Below, one piece after another: positions 10,912 to 23,390 of a DNA stretch of 64,000 nucleotides. The stretch covers positions 1,118,787 through 1,182,786 of the forward strand of contig VZTG01001555.1 of NCBI GenBank assembly GCA_013397845.1, written 5' to 3'. This DNA comes from Melanocharis versteri (lineage: Eukaryota > Chordata > Aves > Passeriformes > Melanocharitidae). A model generated the notes under the pieces. The model was given only the letters and a program-made list of their open reading frames with translations, was not told the DNA's origin and searched no databases. The translations under genes and the position numbers were made by a program. Each line of letters begins with the position of its first letter. Within the stretch, counting starts at the first letter, position 1.

Positions 10912-12016
10912 TAGGTAGTGGGCTGACCCTGGCTGGATGCCAGACACCCACCAAAGCCTCTCTATCACTCCCTTCCACAGCTGGACAGAGTAGAGAAAAT
11001 ATAATGAAGGGTTCATGAGTTGAGGTGAGAACCAAGAGAGATCACTCACCAGTTACCATCACAGGAAAGACCGACTCAAATTTGGGATATTATCTGAATT
11101 TCTTACTAACAAAATCAGAGCAGAATAAAGAGAAGTAAAAACAGACCTTCAAACGCCTTCCCCCCCACCCCTCCCTCCTTCCCAGCTCTACATCCTGCAC
11201 CCCAGCAGCTCAGGGAGACAGGGAGTGGGGGGTATGGTCACTTCATCACACGTTCCTGCCCCTGCTCAGGGAGAGGAGTCCTTCCCCTGCTCCAGCATGG
11301 GGTCCCCCCCACAGGAGACAGTTCTCCATGACCTCTCCAGTGTGAGTCCACCCAGGGCAACAGTTCTCCACAAACTGTTGCAATGTGGGTCTCTCTTCCG
11401 TGGGGTGCAGTCCTTCAAGGGCAGCCTGCTCCAGTGTGGGTCCCCCCTAGGGTACAAATCCTACCAGGAAACCTGCTCCAGCATGGGCTCCTCTCTCCAT
11501 GGGTCTGCAGGTCCCTTCCAGGAGCCTGCTCCACCATGGGTCGCCCATGGGTTCACAGCCTTGTCTCAGGCTCCACCTGCAGGTGGATCTGTCCATCCCT
11601 CTGGATCTCTCCATCCCTGTGGTCCTCCATGGGTGGCAGGGGCACAGCTGCCTCACCATGGTCTGTACCCTGGCCTGCAGAGGAATCTCATCTCTGCTGC
11701 CTGGAGCAGCTCCTGCTCCTCCTTCTCCACTGACCTTGGTGTCTGCAGGGCTGTTCCTCTCACATATTCTCTCCCCGTTCTTCTCAGGACACAATTACAT
11801 CTGTGCAATAACTTTTTTTTTCCTTCTTAAGTAAATATGTTATCATAGAGGCATTACCATAATTTCTAATTGGCGAAGCCCTGGCCAGTGGCGCGTCCAT
11901 CTTGGAATTGGCTGGCATTTGCTCTGCTGGATGTGGAGGAAACTTCCAGCAGCTTCTCGCAGAAGCCACCCCTGTCGCCCCCTGCTACCAAAATGTGGCC
12001 ATGCAAACCCAATGCA
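10912..12016 (-). mobile_element. Solo LTR, avian endogenous retrovirus (family A)
   Basis: On the plus strand the element opens with a degraded form of TGTGGTGGGTTGACCCTGG and closes near AAACCCAATGCA. The interior (about 11240-11650) holds diverged internal tandem units of about 45 bp built around CTGCTCCAGCNTGGGTCCC. This is a widespread avian LTR type; its sense is minus, judged from the poly(A)-side terminus in the better copy at 31276. No gag, pol or env reading frame accompanies it, so it is a solo LTR. Several overlapping open frames on both strands (up to 201 codons) are by-products of the GC-rich repeats and are not genes. Exact ends and a target-site duplication could not be fixed. 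Confidence 0.7.
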
Positions 12017-15000
12017 GCAAGAGTCTGGCCCTTTGACTTTGATAACCAGCAGGACCACCAGCGAGTCAGCAGTAGCTGACTTTGTGGTGCCATTCAGCTG
12101 CAATGTAAGATGGATCATGTCTCTCAGGGTTGGGAGACAGAACAATAGATCATGATGTAAGTTGAAACTTATTGTCTGGATTCATTGTTTTGCCTGAATA
12201 ACAAAAGCTGACCCACTGAATAATCTACCACCCGAGGTATAGCTGCTGTTTAGGGGCAATGCTATGTGTCTGTCTTCAGTGGCAAACAACATAAAGGCTT
12301 CACTTCAATTACTCTAGTAGTGTTTAAGAGGGAAACATTATTGTAACAGATGAAGTAGTGCAGTGCTCATGTGGTGGCCTTCATTCCAGGTGAGTTTCAT
12401 CTATTAAAGTTATCGAGGTGGTTTTATGTGTATTAAATCATTCACTACACTAGAGTCTTCTTCTACTTAATGTTGAAAATATGCATCTAGTTTAGGACTT
12501 TATTTAAACTATATCAGTTTCAGAACAAGTTCAAAAGAATCTCCAGCTACTTTTTCATCTGGGTGCAGTAATAATCATGCTTTTCTTCTGGCACTCTCCT
12601 AGCACAAAGGACAAAATCATATAGGACAAAGCTATATTTATAGTAAATGTTAACTATTCATGCATTGACTGGAATTCATTAACTGTACAAAATGCCTGGA
12701 GGTATGTTTGTGGAAGTAGCTCAGAATTGTTTTTTAACTCAGAATGATTATTAGCTCAAACAATAAGAAAGTAAATACTGTCAGAGTTGGTATGGCTGGC
12801 ATACAGGATATGACTGAAAGCAGGACAACAAAGGAAGAATTCAGGAAGCAACTTGGAACATGCTGTGCTGGCGTTATGTTTAAAACTAACATAAAGGAAA
12901 GGAGTGTATCTAGCTTTATGAAGTGAAACTTGGCTGGCAATAGATGAGGGCTGCATGGGTTACAAGGAAATGGTACGGGTCATGGATGAAAATTTGGAAA
13001 GGAAGACGTGACAAAAATGGCCCCTTTTTCTAGTTTTGAATTTTAATTAGTACATTACTGAAAACAGGATATTTGAAAAATGCACTGTATCGTGAGGGGT
13101 TAATCAATTCAAACTATCATACCTTTAAGCTTTCACAGAAGGAAAGGAAAACCAAAACCAGTTCCAATTTTTAAAGTTAAGGTCTCTAAAGTAGGATATA
13201 AAGAACAATAGAATAGATAGACTTTTCCACTCAAAATCTCAGAGGGGCCACATTAAAAAACCCACCAGTACACCACTGAGATATGCAAATTGACAAGATG
13301 CCATTCTTTTGTCAGGAAAAGCCTAATAATCATTTCACCGCCCACTGGTGTGGGCAAAACTTGATCCACTTATGAAACACATCTCTCCATTAGAGATAGC
13401 AAGTGGTCATCCAAAACTGTGACATAGAGTGACACAAAAAGTGTTGAATTCAGATTATACCAACATTGATTTTACTATTTGTCTGACAAGCGACTTGCCA
13501 ACATTAGGCTGCAGTTTCCTGGAATACTTTATATGTCATGTCCTAGATTTTTTTTAGAAAAAAAACCAAAAATTGAGTACTCTGTCATTCAGGATTACTG
13601 ACCTTCCTGTGGGCTGTCACTGATAGTGAACATTATGTATTTAAATCTTCTCTACAGCTCTCTTCGAATTGATGACACCACAATTTGTTGTCATTCCCTT
13701 TTTTTTTCATCAGCATTTAATTAGTCTGAAGCTATTGACTTTCATGGCCATTTGATTTCAGCAGAAGATGGGCGAAGTTCAGGAACCTAGGTTTCATTCT
13801 AGAGTATGGAAAAGCTCTGTTTTTAGGGTTCTAACCTTTCAAGCTGTTTCTCCCATATATGTTCCCTTCTGCTCTACCCTATCTGGTTCCTCCATGTCTT
13901 CTCCCTTTGGGTGTAACATACCTTGTTCATACTTCAGTCTCTTTTTCTACCCCCTCATTGTTTCATTCCTATTTTCTTTCTCAGATAGTCCTTGTATCCT
14001 CTTTGGGAGCTTCTTTGAGATCCCAGGACCTCCCTTTCCTCATGTGCAGGCAGTCTCCTTGCCTAACAAAGCCTAGCTCCTTTCAAAACCATGGAAGTTT
14101 TGTTTCACCCTTTTCCCTGCTCCTATGTCTTCCCAGTCGCACCACCCTTTTCCTGCTTCAATATCAATCAGTCCTGCATTTTCTTTCTCCCTTGCTACTG
14201 GTCCCTTCTTCTGTCCCCAGGTACCTGTCTGTACCTCAGGTTACATTGTCTTACTGCTTTGTTCACTTTTCATTTCTGAAAGTCTAGCCTAGGCTTCTTG
14301 AGCAGGCTGGCTCAAGAGCCCTGTATCAGCTTTGCCAGACAGATTGTCCTAACTGACCGGCTCCTCTTGCCCTGTCCTCTTTTTGACTTGCATTGGATTG
14401 ATTTTTATCCTCTCCAGACTAAGTGAAGGAAAATTCCATTGTGTGTTGTAAGGGTGTTTGCACAGTTTGAAGGAAACGAGAAATTAAGGGCCTTTTTTTT
14501 TTTATTTTTTTATTTCCAGTCATAAACTCAGTCCAGTCACTCTCAGGACAGAGGTTTCAGTGGAGATTTTGGGAAGCAGTTTTCTTCTGAACCATGAAAA
14601 GTCAGGTCAATATGAGCAGTAAGGAGGGGATGAAATACATTCAACCACTCCACTAAGGTGGCATTCGCAATAGTAACAGAGTGGAGAGAGAAAAATCTCT
14701 GCGGGTTTGGAGGGATTCTCCCAAATGGGATTCCCCCATTTTAGTCAGCATTAGAACATGAGAAAAGCTCATACATCTTCAAGGAGAATAGAAGCTACGG
14801 ACAGGATTTCCCTGTAACTTTGGAGACAACATGACATTAGTCTAAAGTTTGGGTCCAAGCAGCTCGGTTCCATAGGATGTGTCAGCAACAGTGGGAGCGT
14901 GGTGGGGTCTGGATATTTTCTTGAGGGTCTCTAGCAGAAGGGTTGGAGAGCTTTGGGATTACTTACTGCATCTTCTGGGAGAAGGAAATAGAAGAGAATA

Positions 15001-15675
15001 GCAGCTCCAGAGCATTCTCTCCCAAGTGTTTGCCTAACCACAGTGTCTGTGATCTTCAGTCTTAGATCCATATATGTGTATGTCTTTGTGCTTTGTCATT
15101 TTAATTTTTTTTTTTCTTTTTTGGCCACCCTTTGGGAGAAACTGGACCTTTTCTTTCAGTCAGTTTTTTAGTAGCTGTGATTACCATTTCTTGGCATCAC
15201 AGTCCTTGTATCTCTGTATTTATAGCAGAGTTTCTTCATTCCCGAATTTGTGTCTCAATGTTTGAAGAAGCTTTCATAATTTTACAGGAATTTCCTTTAT
15301 TAAAAACTTTCCAATCTTTTTTTTCTTTTTCTTATTTCATGCTAGCACAATTTTAGAAAGCTGTTTTTAAAGACTTCCTCAGAGACCCTTGAAATTACAA
15401 GCATTTTCCTGTCTTTTCCCCTGTGTTTGAGACATGATGGCTCACACTGTTATATAAGTTCCTTGTTTCAGCCTTGCCTTTATGACTGTGGAGGCTGCAT
15501 TTTTCAGAGACCATGGGACCAAGTAGGTGAAGCTGGAGGAGGATAGTCTAACGGGTCTAGTAGAATGGCAGCACTTATACTACCTTGTGCAGTCCTGACT
15601 AAAACTGTGTTGCTGAAACATGACCAAGCAGTGAAAAGAAAAACTAATTGGAAAGGTTAAGGAGATGCTGGAAGA
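12017..15675. other. Intergenic, no gene recognised
   Basis: No exon, RNA gene or clear retroposon seen. About 13850-14290 is strongly C/T-rich on the plus strand and gives long chance open frames. A T-rich run lies near 14491-14512. Confidence 0.55.
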
Positions 15676-16515
15676 CCATAGAACAGTTTGGGTTGGATGG
15701 TGGCAAACTTCCCAGCCTGACCATTCACAAGATTCTCAAGCAGTTACACTCCCAATGCCAGAGACTGGGATCAAAGCCCCTTCACAGCAGGATCTCCAGC
15801 GATCCAACAGGACCCTGCTTGATTCCAGACACACCCCACACTCCCACACAGGCAGACCAGATTTCTTTACTCTATATTTCAACACCAGACTTGACCCCAG
15901 GCTTTCCGTAGCAGAGTCCCAGATGTCTTATTCCATAAAGCAATTTATTCATGGTGCAGTAACAGAGAAACAACCCGAGCTGGTGCCTTTGAGGAGGGAC
16001 CCCAAACAAAGGAACCCCTGGAGCTTTTATAGACCCTGATAGTCCTAGTCTCAGCTGTTCCTCCAGATCCTTCAGCTTCTGATGTGTTTCTAAGTGTCTG
16101 GTCACCTGGATGGGCCACAGGTCCCCATGTCTTTTGTTATGCAATTTTCAGGAGTTCATGGCTTGGGCTTAAAATGTTTGTCCCCATCTTCCTTTTCGGA
16201 CCACTTTAAGTATTGAAAGATGGCAGTAAGGTCTCCCTGGAGCCTTCTCTTCTCCTGGCTGAATAATCTCAGCTCTCTCAGCCTGTCTTCATAGGAGAGG
16301 TGCTCCAGGCCTCTGATCATCTTCATGGCTCTCCTTGTGTTGGGACCCCAGAGCTGGACACAGCACTGCAGGTGGGGTCTCATGGGGGCAGAGCCGAGGG
16401 GCAGAATCCCCTCCCTTGCCCTGCTGGCCACACTGCTTTGATACAGCCCAGGATATGACTGGCTTTCTGTGTTTCCAGCTCGTGTCCAGCCTGCCATCCA
16501 CCAACACCCCTAGGT
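15676..16515 (-). mobile_element. CR1 LINE 3' fragment, interrupted
   Basis: The left part (15676-15698) reads ATAGAACAGTTTGGGTTGGA, the reverse complement of the CR1 3' terminus. The right part (about 16186-16515) is a good match to the reverse complement of CR1 roughly 0.3-0.65 kb from the 3' end (GGAGCCTTCTCTTCTCC, GGAGAGGTGCTCCAGG, AGAGCTGGACACAGCACTG). Between them lies a foreign LTR-like segment, and about 250 bp of CR1 is missing. It is 5' truncated and non-functional. Confidence 0.8.
15699..16185 (-). mobile_element. LTR-like segment inside CR1
   Basis: Read on the minus strand, this segment has TATAAAA (16031-16025) followed about 80 bases later by AATAAA (15949-15944), then about 240 bases to its end near CCACCA. 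That order and spacing is what a retroviral LTR shows (U3 promoter, short R, poly(A) signal, U5). It separates two parts of one CR1. No family is recognised and the ends are approximate. It could instead be an unrelated segment brought in by rearrangement. Confidence 0.5.
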
Positions 16516-18066
16516 CTAAGATATGCTCTTATTCACTGATATAAAATCTTCTTGTCTTCCATGAGGCTGGAAAGGCTTCAAAAGAAAGGAAAAAGTAGAC
16601 TAACACTGCTGTGTTGTAGGAGTCTCCTGGTTTTGTAACTCCTACAGAAAGACTGCCATTTGTAATGCCTGCAGGGATACACCAATACTTCTCTGTTGTG
16701 GTGAGGTTTTGGCACTTGAGTAATGGTGCCTGTGAGGCTTAATCTGCACTTTGCTAGTTCTGCCTACTTCTACATCTGGTACTGCTATCTCATGTCAGAT
16801 AGCAAGTTTAAAGCAGAATTGTTAAGAACTTTAGTTGTTTGGGGGGAAAAAAAAATCAAATGTTAGACTGAAATAAAGTATGTGCCTCTAAAATTTATGT
16901 TTGTGTCAGCAAAGCCTTTCTGAAATCCATGTTTATATAAACCAAAGGTTTTACAGGGACAAAGTTCTCACTAATAGTTTTTAATATTGAGACTCTAAAT
17001 CATTGTTCTTGAGGTCAGGATCAGGACAGGGCAATGGATTTTCCTCAAGGCTTTCCCTTTTTCCTATTGGTCTTGTGATGTGAGAACTTGCAAAAGTCCA
17101 AAGGCGGCCCGTTGATATCTTCTGGTACTGGTTATGTACCAGCCTGCTAAGCTTTGAATTGCTGTAGTCCACAGTCACCAAAATCACCCTGATCATTCTT
17201 CAGGCATGAAGTCCAACTCAGCTCACCTTCTAAATATACTTAGCATTTGTTGCAATTGATTAAAATTCACCCCCAAAATTTACTGGCCTTTTATAACACA
17301 CATTTCAATAATTTAATTCGTAAGTGTTGTTTTAAACTGTATGTAGTAAGAAATAATATCCTTCCATAGAGTTTGCATACATATTCACATACATACATAT
17401 TGTAAATTAACTTGTGGTAGTTTGGGCACAAAACACATGTAAAGACCACTGCAGCCTGCACAGGCAATTACAGATTGATTGGCTATGGATGGGACAATTT
17501 CAGAGTCACTCCTGACCACTTTTGGAGCATAAAGCTGTTATCTTCCTAAGTGTAATGACTGCCTTGCCCTGATGTTTGCTGTCTTCCTTCTGTAGAGACT
17601 ATCCAGAAAATTCAATCTTTTGTTCTACCCCAGATCCGTGATTTTATTCATAGTTGTTTTAAAAAGTCTTGGCTGTAGCACTACATGAACACGCAGTCTT
17701 TTAAAATACAACTCTTAAATTTCTGTATCTAACTGATTCACCTTTGCTTTTCAACACTCAGAATAGTAAGTCCTATACACAGACAAAATCATATCCATAT
17801 GCATTTTTATATTACATACACACCTTTATGAGTTGGTGATCTATTAATCATATTCATATTAATAGAATAAGAGATATCCTCCATCAGTGAGAAAACCAGA
17901 CAAGGCAACTGACCGATAAAAGTATTACGTCTATCCTGTTTCAGACATGATAATAAAATGAAATTAAAATCAAGTGAAATGAAGTCAAGCAACTTATAAT
18001 TAAATATATTCGTAGTGTTTGAATAGATTCCTTTTCTCTTCTACCTCTAGCAGATAAACCAGAAAG

Positions 18067-18183
18067 GATTGTTATTAATAGTTATCCAAGTTACTCCAGC
18101 TTAAAGATTGTTATTAATAGTTATCCGAGTTACTCCAGCTTAAGGGTTGTTATTAATAGTTATCCGAGTTACTCCAGTTTAAG
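18067..18183. repeat. 39 bp tandem repeat, three units
   Basis: Units at 18067-18105, 18106-18144 and 18145-18183, each beginning GATTGTTATTAATAG (GG in the third) and containing TTACTCCAG. They differ at only a few positions (for example CCAAG versus CCGAG), so the expansion is fairly recent. Confidence 0.95.
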
Positions 18184-18580
18184 TATCTCTCTCCATAGGA
18201 TTTTCTAGTGATCCTAAAGGCCTGATTAACTGCATGTTTGCTTTCTTATTTCACACAATTCCTCAGCTGATATGGCTATACTAGTGTTTATAAGTATTCA
18301 ATTAACTTTTATTATCCATTTCTTATCTATTATTTATAACTGAGAAGTTTGTTTTATCTTAAATTAGGAGTTCTTACACATCCATAGGCTTCTACCACCT
18401 TTTCTTTCCTTTTGTTTAGTTGTTTTGTTGTGTACATTTTGTTTGGTTTTGTTTATTCATTTCCTTCTTTGTGCTCTGAAAAAAATACTGGTTTTCACAT
18501 ATCACTTAAAATCAGACATTATAGTGTTAACTTCAGTTTTCAAGAGCTAGATCTCTCCAAGTTCAATGAAATAGCTGGTC

Positions 18581-18608
18581 CCTCTCTCTCTCTCTCTCTC
18601 CCCCCCCC
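18581..18608. repeat. CT dinucleotide run followed by C8
   Basis: About ten CT units (18581-18600) run straight into eight C (18601-18608): a pure pyrimidine microsatellite. Confidence 0.95.
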
Positions 18609-20722
18609 ATTGAAGGGTCATACCTAATCCACCATCCTTTCAACTGTTAATTACTTTCTGTGCTATGTAGCACTTTGTTGGTGTTTGTCCTTTTTATTTT
18701 TCCGTCTATTTTGTGGCCAATGGACTCCCCCTCCTCCCCCTTCTATGTTTCTTTCATGCACCTCCTCACATGCCTCACTGAATTTAACAATACTCTGAAT
18801 TTGAATGGCTCATTTTCATTCTAATTGTATTGCATTTGCTTGTCTTGTTCTGCAGTTTTAAACGTTTTAGCTACTCTAGCAGTCAGATATTCTTTAGTTT
18901 GTGGTTCTCTTTTTCTTCCAAAACTTTTCAGAATGAGTGTTAGAGAAGTCTTGGAACTGATGCTGCCTTTTCTTGTTTTCGACTTCTGGTACCATATTTG
19001 GCTCTCCTATTTATACAATGCTTCACTCTTATCCCTCTTTCTTAAGGCCAGTTGCTGCAGGTCATCAACAAATGTTAAAGCCCTGACTCATTCCTTTATT
19101 ATCTCTTTGAGCCTTTTTTGCATCTCTCAAAATTTTCCTTGCTTATTGGAACCTCTGTGTTAATTCAGCCAAAGAAGTGGTTCCCAGTCTGATTCAGTGG
19201 TTCCTGCTGCTCTTGATGGGATCCTCTACAGCGACCCCAATGGTTTTCCCTCATTTAACCCATCACTCCACGAAGGCATGCCTGTATAAGAGCACTGTCA
19301 TTTTTCTAACTGGTTTAGTTTGCTTTGAATTTCAGTTCCTTGTGATAGCAAGGAGGTGAGAAGGCTGGGGGAGAGATCCCCAGGTTTTGGGAGTGTAACT
19401 GATTGGTTATAAATGGAGTGCTTTCACACATTAATATTTATGCAGTGTGTCCACAAACAGCAAAGGGAAGTTAATTTTAGATTAAGTTGTATTTTAGTGC
19501 AATACAAATCTGAAGAGGTGTTGTGAGACTTCAGTGGCATAACCAATATGAAGAAGTGATTTTTTTTTTGTTTGATCAGTACTCAAGGGAGTGTCAACAT
19601 ATAAAATCTATAAGTTTTCATGAATGGCTAAAGGTAAATTAATTCCTTCATCAGTTTCACAGCCTATTGCAGACAGATTTTAGTGAAAATTGTTACTGTG
19701 CTATTAATTATTAAATGAGATCATATTACCCCTAACGGGCTTGAACCATCGCTAAGAATGTTTTAGCTTTGATTTTGACCATGCTAATAATAGTCTCACC
19801 TGTCTTGTTGCATGGTACAATTACTCTAATGTTTTACTTTCTGACTACTCTAGAAGCAAAACTTACTTTGGTAACATAATGGTAGGATATATACAGGTTG
19901 CAACACAGTTTTGATCTATGTTCCCTTTCCAAGTGCCATTATATCAAATCCATTAAGTGCTTACAATGCACGGGCTGAAAAAATGACTATCAGAAAAAAA
20001 CAGAGGTGCCATATTTCCATGTCTCAGTGACTCAGCAGCAGACTTACTAAGTTCACAAACAAAAATCTAATTTTTAGTCCTGCAAACTAGATTTAATCTC
20101 TGATAGTCAACAGGGCTCTTGACTTTACAATCATCAGCACTGCTAATGAAGAAAACTCTTTGAAATTATCATTACCATGCTGTGTTCTTTTCACTACATC
20201 TAAAATTGCTCTGACAGCCCCTGTCTTCCCACCAAGACATTTCAGAAATTATTTCAGACTGTGATTAGCTGGGACAAACCTCACTTTGATTTCCAGAACT
20301 CCTGTTGAATAAGCAGGATTTACAGTATAAAAATTCCATCGCTTTTAAAGTCTGGAACTAAGTAATAACTGAAAGGGAAAATGCAGAACTTCACTCACCT
20401 TGCAGATTTCTTTAATACTTAAGTTAATTTAGCACCAGTTCTAATCCAGCAAAGAAGTATTTATGTTTGAATATGATTTAGTTTGACTGTGACTGAACAC
20501 CTTGACAAGAAGTAAATGGTCCTCTCTCTAGTGACCTTAATCCCTCAAAGCAGAGACATGATGTCCAAATTACTTATCCTGGCTTGCTCTTTCATATACG
20601 CTTTAATAAGCTAAAAAGATTTTTTTAAAAATAAACTAATTACCTTTAGGCAAGAGATCAGTATTGTCACTGGCAGAATTCATGCAATTCATCTATTTAA
20701 TCACAACCATTTTTGCAAACTG

Positions 20723-20794
20723 ATGCACCTACATGTAGTAGGTGCATAGGGAGTACACTCCCTATATATTAGCTGCTGAGTTTAGACAGCAGCT
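20723..20794. other. Cluster of three adjacent perfect hairpins
   Basis: Three inverted repeats follow one another in 72 bases. (1) ATGCACCTAC (20723-20732) pairs with GTAGGTGCAT (20738-20747), loop 5. (2) ATAGGGAGT (20746-20754) pairs with ACTCCCTAT (20757-20765), loop 2. (3) AGCTGCTG (20771-20778) pairs with CAGCAGCT (20787-20794), loop 8. The first two share two bases. No known RNA family is recognised and there is no open frame. It may be a structured RNA, a protein-binding array, a degraded transposon end, or coincidence. Confidence 0.6.
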
Positions 20795-23390
20795 GGATCA
20801 GAAGAAAAACATTTGAATTTCTGTTTCTTCAGAAACATCTCTTCCTTTCCGCAAAATGGCTATGAGGATGGATCCCAAAAGGCAATTTTTTTTTATTAAA
20901 AAAAAACATTTTTAAAGAGTACTACAGAGTGGGATTTTGTTCCTCCTTGTGGACTCCAGCTTTAGTTTTTTGAGAGTACGATAAAAAGATCACAAGGGTA
21001 CTGTAGGGCTTGTGTTAAATTCTCTCTGTGAACAGGCAAATAACTCCCTGTGCCCTGAGCTCAGAGTTCTGTTATTCTGATTTGCTCCCAGCATTGCAGC
21101 ACACAGCAGTCTGAAAACACCACAATTTAACATGGTTTTGCAGGTTTCCTTAGTGTACACAACACAGCTTCAAGGTTTTCCAAAAACTGTGTGAAACCAA
21201 GTAGATAAAAATTTCCCCTCTGTAGGACTGCTGATTGTGGACATAAAACTGCTCCCAAGGTCTTCTGCAAATTGATAAGCCATAGCTGTGCTTTCATTGC
21301 AAAGGGTTCAAGTGGCTGTTAGCTCTGCTTTATCACCACGTGATATATCATGCTGCTCTGGGCATTTATTTTTCCTGTCTCCATCACGCGCAATGTGCCT
21401 GCGACATTTTCTTGTCAGGCAGAATTAAGTTCAGAGGTGCTGGTGAAGCTAGTGAGCTTTTTTACGTGCCAGAAAATTGGAGTCTAATAAATTGGTGTAA
21501 TTTACACGAGAAAGCAAGAGTGATGAGAGATGTCAGGAAAAGTAGCCAACAGGGAAGTACATGAAAATAATTCAAGACTGCAACAAGACCAAAAAGTTGA
21601 CTTTATGAATGTTCTTTTTAATACCCACCATAGGGTTATTTTAGGCCAGTTTTGTTTTCATCTGGCAGCAAGCCAACAACTTATGCTGTATGGGCTCTTC
21701 AGTGCTTTGGAAGACTGAGCTGGAGTCTCATTGTCCTCATCAGCCAGTGAGGAAACAATGGGATTTTAATTATTGAATCTTCAGTGCTGATAAAATGAGA
21801 AGAGGAATAGAGAGCAAGGGTGATATCTAGATTCTAGATCTGTGGTTGTTGGTAGTTACACAAGTCATATTTTAACTTCTAAAATAGCACTGCTTTGTTA
21901 TCTGCAAAATCCTGTTTCATCTTACTTCCCTTTCATTACATGAAGTTTGGCATTCTTCTTACACATTTAGGATTTTGCATCATGTTGTCACTTCTGTATA
22001 TTTCATCTCCTCAGTTGTTAATTTTGCCTTGTCTAGTTGCATAGCAGAGCTGTTTGGAAAGTGCTACCTCTTCTGCCCTAGGAATGTTTTCCTGAGCTTA
22101 CCTACCAGTCTATACATCTCTTTTCATTCAAGTACTTCCGTAAAAGTTGTTTCCATTCTTACGAAAGGTCAACCAACTACCATTGAGTAGGAGACACTAG
22201 ACAGTCACTCCACATTATAAAAATATTTGAATACACAAAAAATTGTTTTAGTAATTTTCCTCCAAGCATACGTGTCTCCTTTTCCTTATTGCCTAACCTT
22301 TTATCTCTTTAGAGGGATAGTTAAGATTACTTCTATTCAGAGATTTATTTCTTTCCATGGAATTTTCCAGTGGTTGCTGGAAAATTAAAAATGCTAATAA
22401 TCGATAATGTTGGGAATGTGATAATACTGAAAATGGAAGTAGGAAAAAACCCAAAGTCAGACAAAAATAATCTCATTTTTATATCACTATAGTCACATTT
22501 TAATAGCTCATGTCACACACAACACCTACTTTTAAGAGTCCTCATATTTCCTCCATTATGCTAGCTTTTCATTACAGCTTTTCAAATTTAAATTCATATT
22601 TGGACATGAATAGTGAGTGTATACAGCATTCTGGGTGAGTCATGTCTTACGCAATGCTTCATGCTCCATATGGGAAACTCCTGGACTGATTCACTGCAGG
22701 ATACCCTTTTTCACTTTGATGGCTTATGCTTATCCTGAAGAATAATCAGTTTCATTCCTTTCATTTGCTTCCAGTGGATGGCTTCTCGGCTTTCAGACAA
22801 AATTCTCATTAGTTGATTGGTACCCAGAGTTCCATTTTTTACCATTCATTGCTCAACGTATTTTGGTCACCGAACCACCCAGTTCTTCATCTGTACCTTG
22901 GTATCTTCTACGCCGCTAATACCAGCTCAATTTGTGACCATGTCAGTGTATTTATCCTCTCTAATCTCCTTCCAGTTTGTCTTCCTTCAAGAGTGTTGTC
23001 ACTCGTTCCTTTGCCAAGATGCAGTTTTTACACCTCACTTGCAATTTGTAGGCCACTGGTTCGAAAGGCGTGAGGTTATGAAGGTCTTTGCCAATCTAGC
23101 AGTTGGCAAAAGTTCAACATGATTGCAGAAAAGATTGGATGGCTTGACACAAGTGCAGTCCAGAAAATGTGAGGCAAAGAGCCAGAGACTTCTTGCATGG
23201 AGTCTGAACCAGCGGTGTAATGCGCACAGGCTCATCACAGGAGTGACTCACCCTCAACCAAAGAAGTTTACATAGTAAATCTTATGTAGTAAAGCCATGG
23301 AAGCATTGAAATGTAACACTGTTCCATGAACAGAAGATTACAGTGAACAACTGAACACCCCAACCATCCACAAGAAAACCTCAGGAGCAG

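Larger units (their letters stand above)
16516..23390. other. Intergenic, no gene recognised
   Basis: AT-rich. About 18400-19160 is T/C-rich on the plus strand. It contains the 39 bp triplicate at 18067, the CT/C run at 18581 and the hairpin cluster at 20723, listed separately. A CACGTG occurs at 21337. 22800-23390 shows no recognisable family. Confidence 0.55.

Noticed and set aside
11225..11830. 201-codon open frame
   Set aside because: It lies entirely inside the LTR's internal tandem repeats, and other frames on both strands are also open there.
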